Assembly (NCBI RefSeq): GCF_918797505.1
Contig: NC_092802.1
Coordinates: 17,381,883 to 17,445,882, forward strand
Source: Bemisia tabaci
Taxonomy: Eukaryota; Arthropoda; Insecta; Hemiptera; Aleyrodidae
DNA length: 64,000 bases
Reading direction: 5' to 3'
Both the position numbers and the translations under genes were made by a program. Under the pieces are notes generated by a model. The model worked only from the letters and a program-made list of their open reading frames with translations, searched no databases and was not told where the DNA came from. Positions 21,043 to 31,622 of this stretch are shown here, piece after piece; the stretch's first letter is position 1, and each line of letters starts with the position of its first letter.

Positions 21043-21717
21043 AGGGATTGTTTTAAGGGCGGACCTTGAACTCGTAGAGCTGAATCATTCTGATCGGCAA
21101 ATATCCTTCGTATGATTCTCGAAAACTTGGGAATGCCCCGCGGGCCATAGAAAGCTTCCGGGAAATTTCACCTCCTTTCTGTCTAGTCCCAATGATTGCC
21201 TTTAATGTATGTACCAATCGGCAACTTGAAGTTAACAATCCTTAAATAATTATTTAGCCACTCACTCTGGAAAAATAAGTTTCATTCATTTAGGTGCTTA
21301 AGTCGTAGTTCTGAGGTTAAAGTAATCGTATTAATTCTCGTGAAAGTGAAACAACGAAGAAAAGCATTGTGAATGGTGCTCCATTTTTTAATCCAAGCAA
21401 TATCTCGTGTGGTACCATTTTTATGATCGTTGATACTGTTTTATTCTTTAAATTTCCTCTATTCTTTTAGACCCTTGATCGGGTAAGGATGGTAAAAAAT
21501 TGAGTGAAAACGGAGGAAAACAGTGCTGAACAAACTAATTATCTTTTTAAGTACTCACAGGTATGTTGAATTGAAACCAGCCGAAACTTGTCTCTTTTCT
21601 GTAGCCGAAAATAATAGAATGCTAAAGCTCTCATTTAAATATTTTAACTGAAGGTATGCAACTAGATTTTCCAAACAGGAACATCCTCGTGAGGCTCTTG
21701 ACCTACTGGACAATTTA
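21043..21717. other. No feature recognised
   Basis: No gene or repeat family seen before the SINE. Confidence 0.4.
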
Positions 21718-21729
21718 TAAGGTAGACTT

Positions 21730-21998
21730 TTTTTTTTTTTTTTTTTTTTTTTTCTGCTGGTTTAATGGCTTCGTGTCTATTGCACCTTCAGCCAACTTTA
21801 GACATTGTTTTAGTGTCCGTAGACATCAGGCTCCATGCTCCAGGCTTTTCTAATTTTCAGGGATTAGGGCCGAGGAGAATCTGTTTCAGCAGATCTACTC
21901 GTCAATTCCGTGAAAATTAGACGCCACCACCGGGATTCGAACCCGGGACCTATTGACCTAGAGTCAGACGCGCTGACCACTAGGCCAACCTGGCCGGC
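21730..21998 (-). mobile_element. Full-length tRNA-derived SINE
   Basis: On the minus strand it begins with a 75-nt tRNA-like head (GCCGGCCAGGTTGGCCTAGT to CCCGGTGGTGGC). A body of about 170 nt without coding capacity follows, and it ends in an A-run of about 25 (the T-run at 21728-21753). Matching 12-bp duplications flank it. Tail and duplication both fit mobilisation by a LINE enzyme in trans. The head resembles a tRNA but its acceptor ends do not pair well, so it is not a working tRNA. The near-intact duplication suggests a fairly recent insertion. Confidence 0.92.
21933..21987 (-). promoter_or_regulatory. Internal RNA polymerase III promoter (A and B boxes) of the SINE
   Basis: Box A TGGCCTAGTGG (minus strand, 21977-21987) fits TRGYNNARNGG exactly, and box B GGTTCGAATCC (21933-21943) fits GGTTCGANTCC exactly. 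Spacing is as in tRNA genes. Confidence 0.9.
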
Positions 21999-22370
21999 TA
22001 AGGTAGACTTACAACTTCAACAACTGTCCCGTTGCCCCACAACGTAACGATGTCAACACTGTTAACCGAACAGTTATCCCTTCAACCTGCATTTTAAGAG
22101 GCGTTTTAATTTCCAAAAATCCCAATGGATATGTCTAGATGAAATATTCGATGGGAAGATAGAGCTCTGAATAAGCCAAGACTGCAGGCACATGATCAAT
22201 TTTGATTGGTACAGAAAGTCTCTAAGCACCGCACACCAAAAATATGTCTTACGGAGCAAATAATCGGTCTAACAGGAAAGTCAGAGAACATCCTTAAAAC
22301 ATAGGAAGATTTATCGAGCGAAAAGCCTCCTCAAATAAGACCATATGGCATTGGGATGGAAGAAACAAAT

Positions 22371-22575
22371 GGACTGCATTTTGCAATTTGGAATTATAAA
22401 TTTTGGCTCTTCTGGAAAAACCTTTATGTGCACAGGGACACTAATGGCACATACGTTGTTTTTAAACCGGGCTAGAATTTATAGTTCCAAATTGCAAAAT
22501 GTGGTCCAAATGATGCAAGTTACCTCAGAAAACATAAATTATATTAGTAGCAAGGCTCAAACGTTGATACGAAAC
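22371..22575. repeat. Dispersed repeat Q, copy 1
   Basis: CATTTTGCAATTTGGAA at 22377 and TTCCAAATTGCAAAATG at 22484 are mirrored. The segment from TTATGTGCAcAGGG through GGTCCAaATGATGCAAGTTA resembles 32815-32945. The 95-codon frame across it is probably incidental. Confidence 0.5.
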
Positions 22576-23309
22576 CTGAGCGATAATTCAATTACCCTAA
22601 ATCAAAGCACAGGCATAGCTAAGTGGCTGTGACAATCGTGACATGTGACAAAGTTGCTCATGATCTGCTACTAAAGTGCTGAGGAAATAAAAAGGACCCG
22701 AAAAAACGAAAGAAAAAAGAAAAAAAAAAAAGATAAAGGAAGAAAAAGAAAACCCAGAGAGCTAAATATTGAGAGACCAATGCAGAGAAGGGAATGTAGA
22801 ACAATGAAGCAGCGAATGCAGACGACACGCGAGTTGAACACGTTTACAACTGGAAAACAATTACATGTATTTCCTAAAATTACGGCTTTTAATCGGCTTT
22901 TAACCTCTAACCGACAGATCTCTGGTTTGGTCCGACATTTTCAATTATTTTTCTTTACGCTGAAACGTCCTAACTGCAATTTCAGTGAAAAATCAATGCC
23001 TTTGCAGTTCCCGGCGCATGACGCTCGATTCATTTAAGATCTGGGGAAAGGGAGGCGAAAAGGTGGTTTCAAAAGTCTATCATGTGGTTGGCTGTATCTT
23101 TTTGATGCGACAAACCTATTACATACTAGCATCAGAACTGTGGAGTTGCAAGGCCTGACATACTTTTACTACAAGGTAATATTTGTGGACAAAGCAAGGT
23201 ATAAATGCTCAAATATGGATTGCATTTAGCAAAATTGAACCAGCGCGATGACAGTGTTTTCAAAATCGTGCAACTTCTTCTTTTCTTTCAATAATACCTA
23301 TTATATCGT

Positions 23310-23565
23310 CACCTTCCAGGCAAAGTATCACAAGCGCCATGCGACGTTTAAAAATTTCCACCGCCATTTTATTTCTTTACTGAGAAATTGTTGGTTGAAT
23401 CTGTTTGGAAAATTCACTAAATTTTATCGGCAGCACAAAGAAAATTCAGTGAAATTTTTGGACAGCTTTGTTGAACAATTTCTCTGTAAAAAAATAAAAT
23501 GGCGGCGGAAATTTGTAAACGTCGCATGGCGCTTGTGATACTTTGCCTGGAAGGTGACAATATGT
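23310..23565. repeat. Palindromic element X, about 255 bp
   Basis: TCACCTTCCAGGCAAAGTATC with CAAGCGCCATGCGACGTTTA at the left is mirrored by TAAACGTCGCATGGCGCTTG and GATACTTTGCCTGGAAGGTG at the right. The middle arms CCGCCATTTTATTT and AAATAAAATGGCGG are mirrored as well. One copy here. Confidence 0.85.
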
Positions 23566-24814
23566 ACAGTATTAAAATTTGCCTGATTATTTTCCTTTAA
23601 AATTAATAGTTTTTGGTAGGAAACAAAATGGTTTTGCTATTCTAAGATATTTTGTGGATAGTTATGAAGAAGCAGCATTTTTATAACACGGTAATCGCGC
23701 TGATTCCTTCTCGCTGAATGCGATCCATATACTACTATTTCTGTACGGAGAATATTTTTTAGTCAATCTCAAAAATTATTAGCAAAAAAACTGGGTGCGT
23801 AAAGCTTAATGCTTCCTTCGAGTCAATTCCGTTTTCCTTGAATTATTTTGCTGTGAAAAACTGCTCCGAACGCGAGGGCAATGTGACGCGAAGCACTTTT
23901 TCGAAGAATATCGACAGTTACTCTTCCTTTCCCTCGCTTTTTAATTAAAAAAGTCTCTCTGTGATTCAGAAATGAATTATGAGACGGAAATGGTCAAGGA
24001 GAATCTTCAGAATACTTGAAAAAATATTAATAAAAGTTAAGAGAGATTTCCCTCCGATGAGTATGCAGCTGAGTTATTAGCACTTGAACAGGAACATATC
24101 GGTTAAAGTTCAATGGAATTCCTTCTTGATGAGAATGCTCTTTGAAGACTTAGGCCAGGACAATTGGGATGTTAGCTCTTAGAAAGTCCAAAACAGAACA
24201 ACTTTTCCGACACCAATGCCTAAAAGCAGTCTGAGTGGAGTGAGGAGATAAATATATTTTTCGTAAACTTTTTTGTAACTTGTCTTCCCTGCTTGCAGAC
24301 TTTATTATTCCCGAAATAAATCTCGCAATTGCGTTGCAACAACATTCCCTGTGTATTTTCAGAAGCATCACATCACTCTGTTCCCTTCCATGAACCTGTC
24401 TTTAATCGCGATTTAGATAAAAAACCGAACACAACTTAACAAAAACATGCATCATATTTCTTCAGTACGTCGCAAACATCCATGTAGTTTTTCGGCTTTA
24501 ATATGTTTTTCTGGGAATCACAGAGTTATTTGGTTGCCTCTTTTGTAAACCTTAATCGATTCAACTTATCGATAAGGAATCATTGCTTCCCTTATGTACG
24601 GTTCAGTTGCGCTAATCACAGAATCTTTTTTTGATAGTTTAGCTCATACATTAACGAAAATGAATACAATCGGTCCAGACGTGGAATGTCTACGTCCAGG
24701 ATCAACGGAGTTCTCGTTCATCAAAAACTACGACTTATGAGTGCATGTCTTCTACAATGTGTAGTTTTCTACAATAATGATTTCATTCTTTTCATGGTTT
24801 CTCCCTACCACAGT
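23566..24814. other. No feature recognised
   Basis: AT-rich DNA without a recognisable gene or repeat family. Confidence 0.4.
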
Positions 24815-24870
24815 ACCTATATAGGGAGAGTACGGACATGTCGGTAATATTGAGGTTAGATCATGGAGCT
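24815..24870. repeat. Repeat Y fragment
   Basis: TATATAGGGAGAGTACGGACATGTC resembles the arm of the palindrome at 41232-41331. Confidence 0.5.
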
Positions 24871-24893
24871 TTTAGGGTTTGTTTCGTAGACTA

Positions 24894-25309
24894 CACTGAA
24901 AAAAAAATCTCGGTGTATTTACTAAGAAAAGGGTAAAATTACCAAGAATTCAGGGTTCTATTTGATCCCAGTTTTTTCTTGGTAAAATTACCATTAATGG
25001 AATCGGTAATTTTACCGAGAAATCTCGGTAAAATTATTGAGCTTTCTCGGCAATTTTACTGGACCTTGGTAAAAACGCCAATATTTTTTATCGATTGTGG
25101 TAGAATTACCGAGAAGAAATGGCAAAGTTACCGGGAATTGATTACTAATAAAATTGGTATTCTTACCTGAAAAAAACAGTAAAAATACCGGTTTTTAGGT
25201 AAGCTTACCAGTCTGTCTCGGTAAAATTACCAATAATTGATAAAAAGTGAGAGATGATAAAGGTACCAACGGACCTTGGTAAAAACCCCGAGAATTTTTT
25301 TTTTTAGTG
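24894..25309 (-). mobile_element. Family I element, copy 2
   Basis: CACTGAAAAAAAAATCTCGG to CCGAGAATTTTTTTTTTTAGTG with the dense GGTAAAATTACC interior. Same orientation as copy 1, and TA lies at both edges. Confidence 0.85.
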
Positions 25310-25585
25310 TAGGATTAACCTAGTAGCTTGGGAAGCATGGGCGTAGCTAGGGGGGTCCTGGGGGGGGAAATACGGGATCCTCCATTCCTCACCCCCCCCC
25401 CCCCGCTCTCTTCACCACGAGAGGTGGTCCCATGCCCCCCCCCCCCCCCCCAGAGAAATTTCCTAGCTACGCCCCTGTTGGGAAGTTCCCCTTGTGAGAC
25501 TAGATGATACATTGGCTTGTTGAGGCTAATCATGTGCGTTTGAAAATATGTTTCAGCTTATGGACGAGTGCGGTGTCCTGCGGGG

Positions 25586-25872
25586 ATGAACGGGAGCGCG
25601 GTGTGCAACTGCACGTCGGCGTCGGGCGAGGCGTCGGCGTCGCGTCGCGGGCGGGTGGGAGGGCGGCTCGACGCTGCTCCTCCTCCAGACGGCCTTCTTC
25701 GGCTCCATCGTGGCCCTCACCGTCCTCGGCAACCTCCTCATCATCCTGGCCATCGTCCCCAGCTCCCAGCTCCGCTCGCCCACCCACGCCCTCATCGCCA
25801 ACCTCGCCGTCGCTGACCTCCTCCTCGGGGTCACCGTCCTACCCTTCTCCGCCGCCAGGGAGATCTACGCAG
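25586..25872 (+). CDS. Amine-type GPCR, exon 1 (N-terminus, TM1, TM2), frame-disrupted
   Basis: First part of a rhodopsin-like receptor. The ATG at 25586 opens MNGSAVCNCTSASGEASAS, with two N-glycosylation sequons (NGS, NCT), as expected for an extracellular leader. About 40-70 nt later the receptor continues in another frame as WEGGSTLLLQTAFFGSIVAL, then TM1 (TVLGNLLIILAIV, with the conserved GN) and TM2 (NLAVADLLLGVTVLPFSA, with the LAVAD motif). The TM1 frame is closed by TGA at 25587 and has no ATG. One extra base (or two missing) in the GC-rich run 25625-25660 therefore separates leader from body; it may be a sequencing error or real damage. The exon ends GCAG/GTCAGT at 25872 in phase 1, fitting exon 2. 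The GC-rich codons contrast with the AT-rich surroundings. Confidence 0.82.
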
Positions 25873-25899
25873 GTCAGTTTATTATCATCCGTATGTCTT

Positions 25900-26682
25900 G
25901 CAGGTCTTTACACGTTATGCTTTGCTGATGACCAAGTACTTATCGCCCAAGATCAGGATGATGCTGAGTACATGACTCGAAAGTTGGTGGCTGAGTATCG
26001 GAAATGGGGCCTCGAGGTGAATGTCACCAAAACCGAGAAGTTGACCGTTGGCGGGAATCAGCAAAGTATAGAATTAGAGGATGGGCGGCAAATTGGAAGC
26101 TGCGATATTTACAAATATTTAGGAGTGTTTCTAACCCAGGATGGAAGATAGGACCAGGCCATCAAGAAGAGGAATATGCAGGGTAGGAGGGCAATCGCTA
26201 TGTTAAATGGAGTCCTTTGGGACCAAAGGATCTTCAAAGAGAACAAAAGAAGGATCTACAACGCGATTGTCAAGAGCATAGTAACCTACGGGTGTGAAGT
26301 ATGGCCGATGAAACAGCGGACCCGGGAGGTTTTAGAGACAACAGAGATGGACTTCTCGCGTAGATCCGCTGGTATTTCCAGAAAGGATCGCGTCAGGAAT
26401 GAGACGGTACGGGAAATCATGGATGCCAAGCAGACCATCGTGCATGACATTATGACTAAACAACTCATTTGGTATGGTCATGTCCAGAGAATGGCAGGAG
26501 ACAGGTTGCCGAAGAAGGTCCTTGACTGGGTTCCTCCTGGGAGAAGACGCGGAGGGCGCCCAATGAAAGGTTGGAGGGAAGGGATTGAAGCGGAAATGTT
26601 AAGGTGCTCAATCCCCCAAGATTTGTGGTTTGAAAGAGAGCAGTGGAGGTTAGGAGTCGTAGAGCGCGAGGGAGTGCTGTAA
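25900..26682 (+). mobile_element. LINE remnant: C-terminal part of a non-LTR reverse transcriptase
   Basis: Starts abruptly within the reverse transcriptase at LYTLCFADDQVLIAQDQDDA, which includes the catalytic FADD box. It runs through KTEKLTVGG, YKYLGVFLTQDG and YNAIVKSIVTYGCEVW to the typical tail WYGHVQRMAGDRLPKKVL and GRRRGGRPMKGWREGIE, ending at 26682. One in-frame TAG at 26149-26151 breaks an otherwise single frame. The N-terminal half (endonuclease and early RT) is missing, the usual 5' truncation. It lies in intron 1 of the GPCR, beginning about 27 nt after the splice donor. Clade not determined. Confidence 0.88.
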
Positions 26683-26711
26683 AGCGACTTATATGTATGT
26701 ATGTCTTCAGA

Positions 26712-26874
26712 AGCGGATCTAGCAGTTTGGCAACACCGAATTTCCTCCATTTTAACCTATGCTGTATAATCGATTCTTGTCGGAGCACCTGGCCCCCCCC
26801 CCAAAAAAAAAAATCGATACATTTCGATAGTTTAAATGGAGGAAATCGGGTGTTGCCAAATTGCTGGATCCGCC
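26712..26874. repeat. Family B element, copy 1
   Basis: Arms GCGGATCTAGCAgTTTGGC / GCCAAATTGCTGGATCCGC and CCTCCATTTTAAcCTA / TAGTTTAAATGGAGG are inverted. The centre has a run of C then A. It begins right after the LINE remnant. Confidence 0.75.
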
Positions 26875-26909
26875 AATGCATGTCTTGAACGTAGTCAGAA
26901 ATCTCCAGA

Positions 26910-27559
26910 AGCGGATCCAGCAATTTGGCAACACCGGATTCCCCTCATTTACAGCTATGCTAAGTAATCGATTCTTGTCGGAGCACCTGGCCCTGGCCTC
27001 TCCGAGAATGGAGAGGTTGCATGTGTGAGGGATTTGCGATTTGACTGTTGATTTCAAAGTAAAAGTTCGCGAGAAACACGATGGTGCCACTGGTTTTCTC
27101 TGAAATCAACCCCCAAGCTCAAAAAAGCTCTCAAGTTGAGGCCAAAATAGATGGGATATCCCAAGCTACCCTGAGAGTCCACCTCTACATCAAGACAAAC
27201 TCTCCATGCAAAGATAGGGAGCAAATACATTAGCAGGGTTGCCGTGTTTTCAATTTTGGAGTCCCCAAATAAAGTGGCAGCCCTGTCAATGTATTTGCTC
27301 CCTATCTTTGCATGGGGAGTTTGTCTTGATGTAGAGGAGTACTCCCAGGATAGCGTGGGATATCCCCGGCCATTTTGGCCTCAAATTGAGAGCTTTTTTT
27401 GAGCTTGGGAGTCGATTTCAGAGAAAACCAGTATGGCACCATTGTGTTTCTCGCAAACTTGTACGTAAGAATTAACAGTCAAATCGAAAATTCTTCACAG
27501 ATGCAACATCTCCATTGAAAAATTTCCGTAGGTTTGAATGGAGTAAGGACATGTTGCTA
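26910..27559. repeat. Family B element, copy 2, split by an H element
   Basis: The left half (GCGGATCCAGCAATTTGGC ... GGAGCACCTGGCC) ends near 26995. The right half (AGGTTTGAATGGAG ... GTTGCTAATATGCGGGATCC) resumes at about 27518. The H element sits between them. Confidence 0.75.
27006..27517. mobile_element. Family H foldback element, copy 1
   Basis: About 510 bp and almost entirely self-complementary. AATGGAGAgGTTGCATGTGT mirrors the right end, TTTTCTCTGAAATCAAC mirrors GATTTCAGAGAAAA, and AGGGAGCAAATACATTaGCA mirrors TGTATTTGCTCCCT near the centre. A second copy lies at 49273. Confidence 0.85.
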
Positions 27560-27705
27560 ATATGCGGGATCCCTCCGATGGAAATCTCCGGCAATGGAGC
27601 TCTTAATTACTTAGGAACTTCTTATTGGCGCGTGCTTGTAGTACATGAAATTCGCTGGCTTAATTGCGTTTTTCCTTAGCACGGTAGCTCCTTAGAACGG
27701 TAGCA

Positions 27706-27958
27706 CTACCGTGCTAACGAAAAATGTCATACGAGCATTCGAATGTTGCCAAATTGCCTCTCAGAGAATACAAATTTCTGAAGACAGTTATGCATATTTT
27801 TCCTTACACTTTACAGAAACTTTCGATCAAATCAGTAACAAAATTCTTCAAAAAATGGGAGTACAAAAGTTTACAAATATTCCGAAAAATTCGAGATTTC
27901 CCGAAGGAGATTTGGCAACGTTTGAAGGCTCATGTGGCGTTCCTCCGTAGTACGGCAG
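27706..27958. repeat. Family C element, copy 4
   Basis: CTACCGTGCTAACGAAAAAT to CCTCCGTAGTACGGCAG with the usual TTGCCAAAT/TTTGGCAAC arms. A stray C right end (TTTTTCCTTAGCACGG) lies just before it at 27667-27684. Confidence 0.8.
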
Positions 27959-27985
27959 TACAGGGGGCTCGTGGAATGATAATAA

Positions 27986-28149
27986 CAGTTGCGTTGCGTG
28001 CTTTGCGATATATCGATTGTTTTGTCTTTTAAACCTATGGAAAAGGATGATAAACAGGGCGCTCGCAGCGAAAACCTTAATAATCAATTCTTTACCATAT
28101 GTTTAAATGGAATAACAATCGATACATCGCAATTCACGCCACGTCACTG
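27986..28149. mobile_element. Family A hAT-like MITE, copy 6
   Basis: CAGTTGCGTTGCGTGCTTTG to CACGCCACGTCACTG. The central palindrome has decayed (GGCGCTCGCAGCGAAAACC). Confidence 0.8.
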
Positions 28150-28159
28150 AATGATAGTG

Positions 28160-28290
28160 GGGATTTCGTCGCTCCTCCGCGTATCTGAATCTCCGCGTGA
28201 GCCCTGTTTTATATGTAAAGCCATGCTTCCTGGGGCTCATGCGAGAATCGCGATACGCCCTTATACGCGCGAGGAGGGACGATTTATGGT
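28160..28290. repeat. Repeat S, copy 1
   Basis: GTGAGCCCTGTTTTAT ... GGGGCTCATGCGAGAAT ... GATACGCCCTTA, resembling 36573-36705 (GTGAGCCCTGTCGTTCAT ... GGGGCTTATGTGAAAAT ... GATACGCCCTTA). The GAGCCCTG/CAGGGCTC words recur at 48093-48136. Confidence 0.5.
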
Positions 28291-28598
28291 GCATAAAAGG
28301 GAATAACGGGACTCGAGGATGAGCATCCCCGCCGAACACCTCTCAGGACTCTGATCTTAAGTCTCGGGGACGTTTAAGCACCCACCCCGGGTTGCCATCC
28401 CCAGCCCCAAAACACCGAGCCAAGTGTCGCACTAAAAAAAAAAAAAACACTCAACTCTTAGAGGAATCCAATGTAGATCCGTTGTTTTTGATAAGCATCC
28501 CCCACGTCCGGAAGCGAGTCGTTCCAGCAATGGATCTCAAAGTTGCCAGGTTGTGCCATTCAACTGAAATATTCTACATCGGTTTAAATGGGGGAACA

Positions 28599-29086
28599 CT
28601 GCCGTGCTGAGAAAAATCGCCGTATGAACCTTTAGACGTTGCTGGATCTCCTAAAAGCGAATTTACTGGAAAAATTGTCATTTTTTTTAGATAATTTTGT
28701 TCGCAATTTAATCCAAAACATCTGAAAATGTCACGGAAAAATGAACCGCGTTAAACAGAAAGGAACCAAGCCACATCAGCTATTGCCAAATTTAATTGGG
28801 CAATATAATTTTTTACATGAAAACGGTTGTGCGGATTTTCGTGCAAATTTCAGTGAAAATTCTCCATGGTACGAAGCAAATTCCTTTAAATTTTCAAAGA
28901 AATCAACGAACGCTCTCTCGTAAAAAAAATAATTGCCCAGTTAAACTTGGCAATTGCTCATGTGGCTTGGTTCCTTTCTCCTAAACTCGGTCCAAATATG
29001 CATAACTTTCCTAAGAAATTCATGTTTTACCCGGAGAAATTAGGCAACTCTCGAATGTTCATACGGCGTTCTTCCTTAGCACGGCA
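28599..29086. repeat. Family C element, copy 5, split by an E element
   Basis: CTGCCGTGCTGAGAAAAATC at the left and CTTCCTTAGCACGGC at the right. The middle is interrupted by a complete E copy. Confidence 0.8.
28743..28993. mobile_element. Family E element, copy 2 (nested in C)
   Basis: Begins GAACCGCGTTAAACAGAAAG and ends CTTTCTCCTAAACTCGGTCC, with CCAAGCCACATCAGCTATTG and CAATTGCTCATGTGGCTTGG inside. It inserted after the C element was already in place. Confidence 0.8.
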
Positions 29087-29520
29087 TAATAGTGCTAAAA
29101 TTTCAGCACGATCTGGCAGCAATGACGGATCTCCAGTCATCTTTTCCCTCGGCTCATGAATAATTTCCCGCTTTAATTTCAAATCAAACGCCCGGCCGAT
29201 TCTTCTCGCGTCCGGACGTGCGGTCCCCGCTCGATACGTCGCCCCCCTGACGTATATCAATTTTCACTTGAGCCCTGGAACGGAAGGTATCATTAAGACT
29301 GTAGGGTTCATCACTGAATGTGGTTATGCAATTACGTCAAAAAAGCGACGGATAAGTGCGTGCTCTCATCACGTCTCAAACGTTTTGAGGTGTTTTTAGT
29401 CGACCCGTGAGGGATTCCAAGGGATGAGTCCCATCGAATTTAACGGACCTACCGCCGTTTTTAAGGGATTTGAGTTATGGGCACGGAAACTTTCGGGAGC
29501 AGCTCCTTATAGCACACCAA

Positions 29521-29744
29521 CACTGAAAAAACAGTATAGTAGATTTTACCATAATCGACACAGTGATCCGAGTATGGTAATAAAAACCAGACTCTTTGGT
29601 AGCATTTACCATATCATAGTAAGTGTCACTAGAGTTCTGGCGAATACCACTATAATTCTGGTTATTTCCACTAAATAGCTTCACTGTGTAAGAAATCAAG
29701 TATACTGATAGTAGATGTTACCATAATTTTTTTTTTTTTCAGTG
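29521..29744. mobile_element. TIR element Z
   Basis: CACTGAAAAAACAGTATAGT at the left and TTTTTTTTTTTCAGTG at the right, with TACCATA words in both halves and CAGAGTCTTTGG-like inner mirror boxes. It shares its terminal sequence with families I and L but has an unrelated interior. Confidence 0.65.
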
Positions 29745-29808
29745 AAAAAACAAATTAGTTGTGAAAACGCTTTATTTTGATTTTTAAGAAATGTCTGTAG
29801 AAACAATT

Positions 29809-30013
29809 GGATCGCGTTAAACAGAAAGGAACCAAGCCACATTAGCTATTGCTAAATTTAACAGGGGAATTTGATTTTTTACGAGAGAACGCCTGTGCGG
29901 ATTCCTTTGAAAATTTTAAGGAATTTGCTTTGAATAATGGAGAAAATTCATAGAAATTTGCACAAAAATCCGCCCAACCGTTTCCATGTAAAAAATTAAA
30001 TTGCCCGATTTAG
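29809..30013. repeat. Family E element, copy 3 (3' end incomplete)
   Basis: GGATCGCGTTAAACAGAAAG, CCAAGCCACATTAGCTATTG and TGATTTTTTACGAGAGAACG, then the mirrored AAAATTAAATTGCCCGATTT; the terminal right arm is lost. Confidence 0.75.
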
Positions 30014-30303
30014 GTAAAGAACCTCTCTGATATCGGTCGGATCTTTTCTGATGACAGCTGAATCTCCCGAGGTATCTGTAGTTGAATCTCTACTGATGCA
30101 AGCGTAGGTTTAATGATATCATTAGGAACTAGTAACTATGTTGGCGGACAACCGTTCGTTCTTAACCTAATGCTACATTGGTCGCATTATTACATGAGAA
30201 GTCTGCCTAGTTTCAAGAGAAACCCTCTCCCCTCGAAGAGTAGATTTGCGAAATTTGATTCTCACCTAACACTCATCCAACGAGTCGTTCTCGTTACTTG
30301 TGC

Positions 30304-31116
30304 TGTTGTGCTAAGGGAAAAACGCCAAACGAACATTCGAGCGTTGCCAAATTTTCTCCGATAAAATGTTTATTCTTGTGGGAAATGGTCGATATCTTCC
30401 CTTGAAATTTTCAGACTTTTTAGATCAAATCACAAGCAAAATTACCTGAGAAATTGGAAGAAAAATATTCACAGATTTTCTTGAAAATCAAGGATTTGTC
30501 CAAGGAAATTTGGCAACGCCTGAAGGGCCATACGGCGCACAGTGGATCGAGTCAATAGAGAATTTGCAGGTGTCTGAAATTTGATGAATTTCGTGTTTCA
30601 GTGGAAACTACTGAGTGAACTGAACGCGAGGATACCCTTAGTTCATGAAATGAACAATTACTGGTGAAGATATGACGAAATGATATAATCTGCTAAAACA
30701 CGTGCGTTTAAATGGGAAATGCCGCCAGATGACGTCACTAGGCGGTGCATTTTCTCATTTTTAAATCTATTTTTATACTATTTCCCCAATCAGAAAAAAA
30801 TTATAAAAAATACTGTGAAATCAGCACTTTAAGCACTTTCAGATAACGCAATAAAAAATTTGCATGCAAATTCTCCATTAGAGAGGTCGTATATGAAATT
30901 CTCAACTGAAGCTGCAAATTTTGCTGTTTATTTTGTCACATTTCCAATTTCAAGGGGTGTTTCTGTAGGTAAATTTCACAAAGAAGCCAATGGTACCACT
31001 TTCAGAACCTCAAAATCTTGTATGACGGAGTTATAAGCTCTTAAAGTTTCCAAATTGTGTCCGATCCCTCCTGTTGACTCGATCCACCGTGCGGCGTTTC
31101 TTCCGTAGCACGGCAG
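30304..31116. repeat. Family C element, copy 6, split by a G element
   Basis: Left part 30304-30537 (GTTGTGCTAAGGGAAAAACG ... GCCATACGGCG) and right part 31092-31116 (CGGCGTTTCTTCCGTAGCAC). The break is inside the right terminal repeat. Confidence 0.85.
30538..31091. mobile_element. Family G element, copy 2, with CGGCG duplication
   Basis: Ends CACAGTGGATCGAGTCAA and TTGACTCGATCCACCGTG are inverted repeats. The 5-mer CGGCG sits on both sides (30533-30537 and 31092-31096) and exists once in intact C copies, so it is a genuine target-site duplication. The interior matches 11405-11760 (CAGATGACGTCACTAGGCGG). No transposase frame. Confidence 0.88.
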
Positions 31117-31566
31117 TGTGGTTACCATCCCTTTTTTTGTGCCAACTGCGGGTGACATTACATAGGCGGCTAATGACTCTCTACGAATTTGGAGCGTCAC
31201 ATTTTTTTTGGAGAGTCCCCGTTAAAACCATGCTGACAAATATAAGTCTAGATTTAATAAAACCTCAGGTGTAATGCCGCACGAAGTGTTGAGGTGGATT
31301 ATATCCCGGTTGGAGTCAACGCGTTTTAGTCCTTTAAGTCCCCTCGGTGCCGTGTAATATTATATTCCTGCTCGTAATTCATTTTTTATGACTTCCGCAG
31401 CGCTTCATGGTAACATCTTGGTCTCCCGAGTGTCATTAAACGCGTGTGCGCGTTGCGCTGCCAGTCTAGACTGAGGTGGAACGCCTCGAATATTTTAGCT
31501 ATATGCTGCAGATAGACCCGCTTTAAAGTACCCTCGCAAAAAAGGTGGGGCAATCAAGTTATTTTG

Positions 31567-31597
31567 CCACTGTACACACACACACACACACACACAT
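31567..31597. repeat. (CA)n microsatellite
   Basis: About thirteen CA units just before the M element. The preceding 31117-31566 shows nothing recognisable. Confidence 0.9.
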
Positions 31598-31622
31598 TTG
31601 CATTACTTATTTAAATTATAAA

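Larger units (their letters stand above)
21718..22010. repeat. 12-bp target-site duplication of the SINE
   Basis: TAAGGTAGACTT occurs exactly at 21718-21729 and 21999-22010, bracketing the SINE. It is the expected product of target-primed reverse transcription. Confidence 0.9.

Noticed and set aside
21924..21998. tRNA gene on the minus strand (perfect A and B boxes)
   Set aside because: The acceptor ends do not pair properly and the anticodon arm is poor. The segment continues into a body with poly-A tail and flanking duplication, so it is the head of a SINE.
22345..22632. 95-codon plus-strand ORF
   Set aside because: Overlaps dispersed repeat Q, which is related to non-coding DNA at 32815-32945.
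25530..25834. Long minus-strand and alternative plus-frame ORFs over GPCR exon 1
   Set aside because: GC-rich shadow frames; only the frame with TM1/TM2 and the short leader frame encode recognisable protein.
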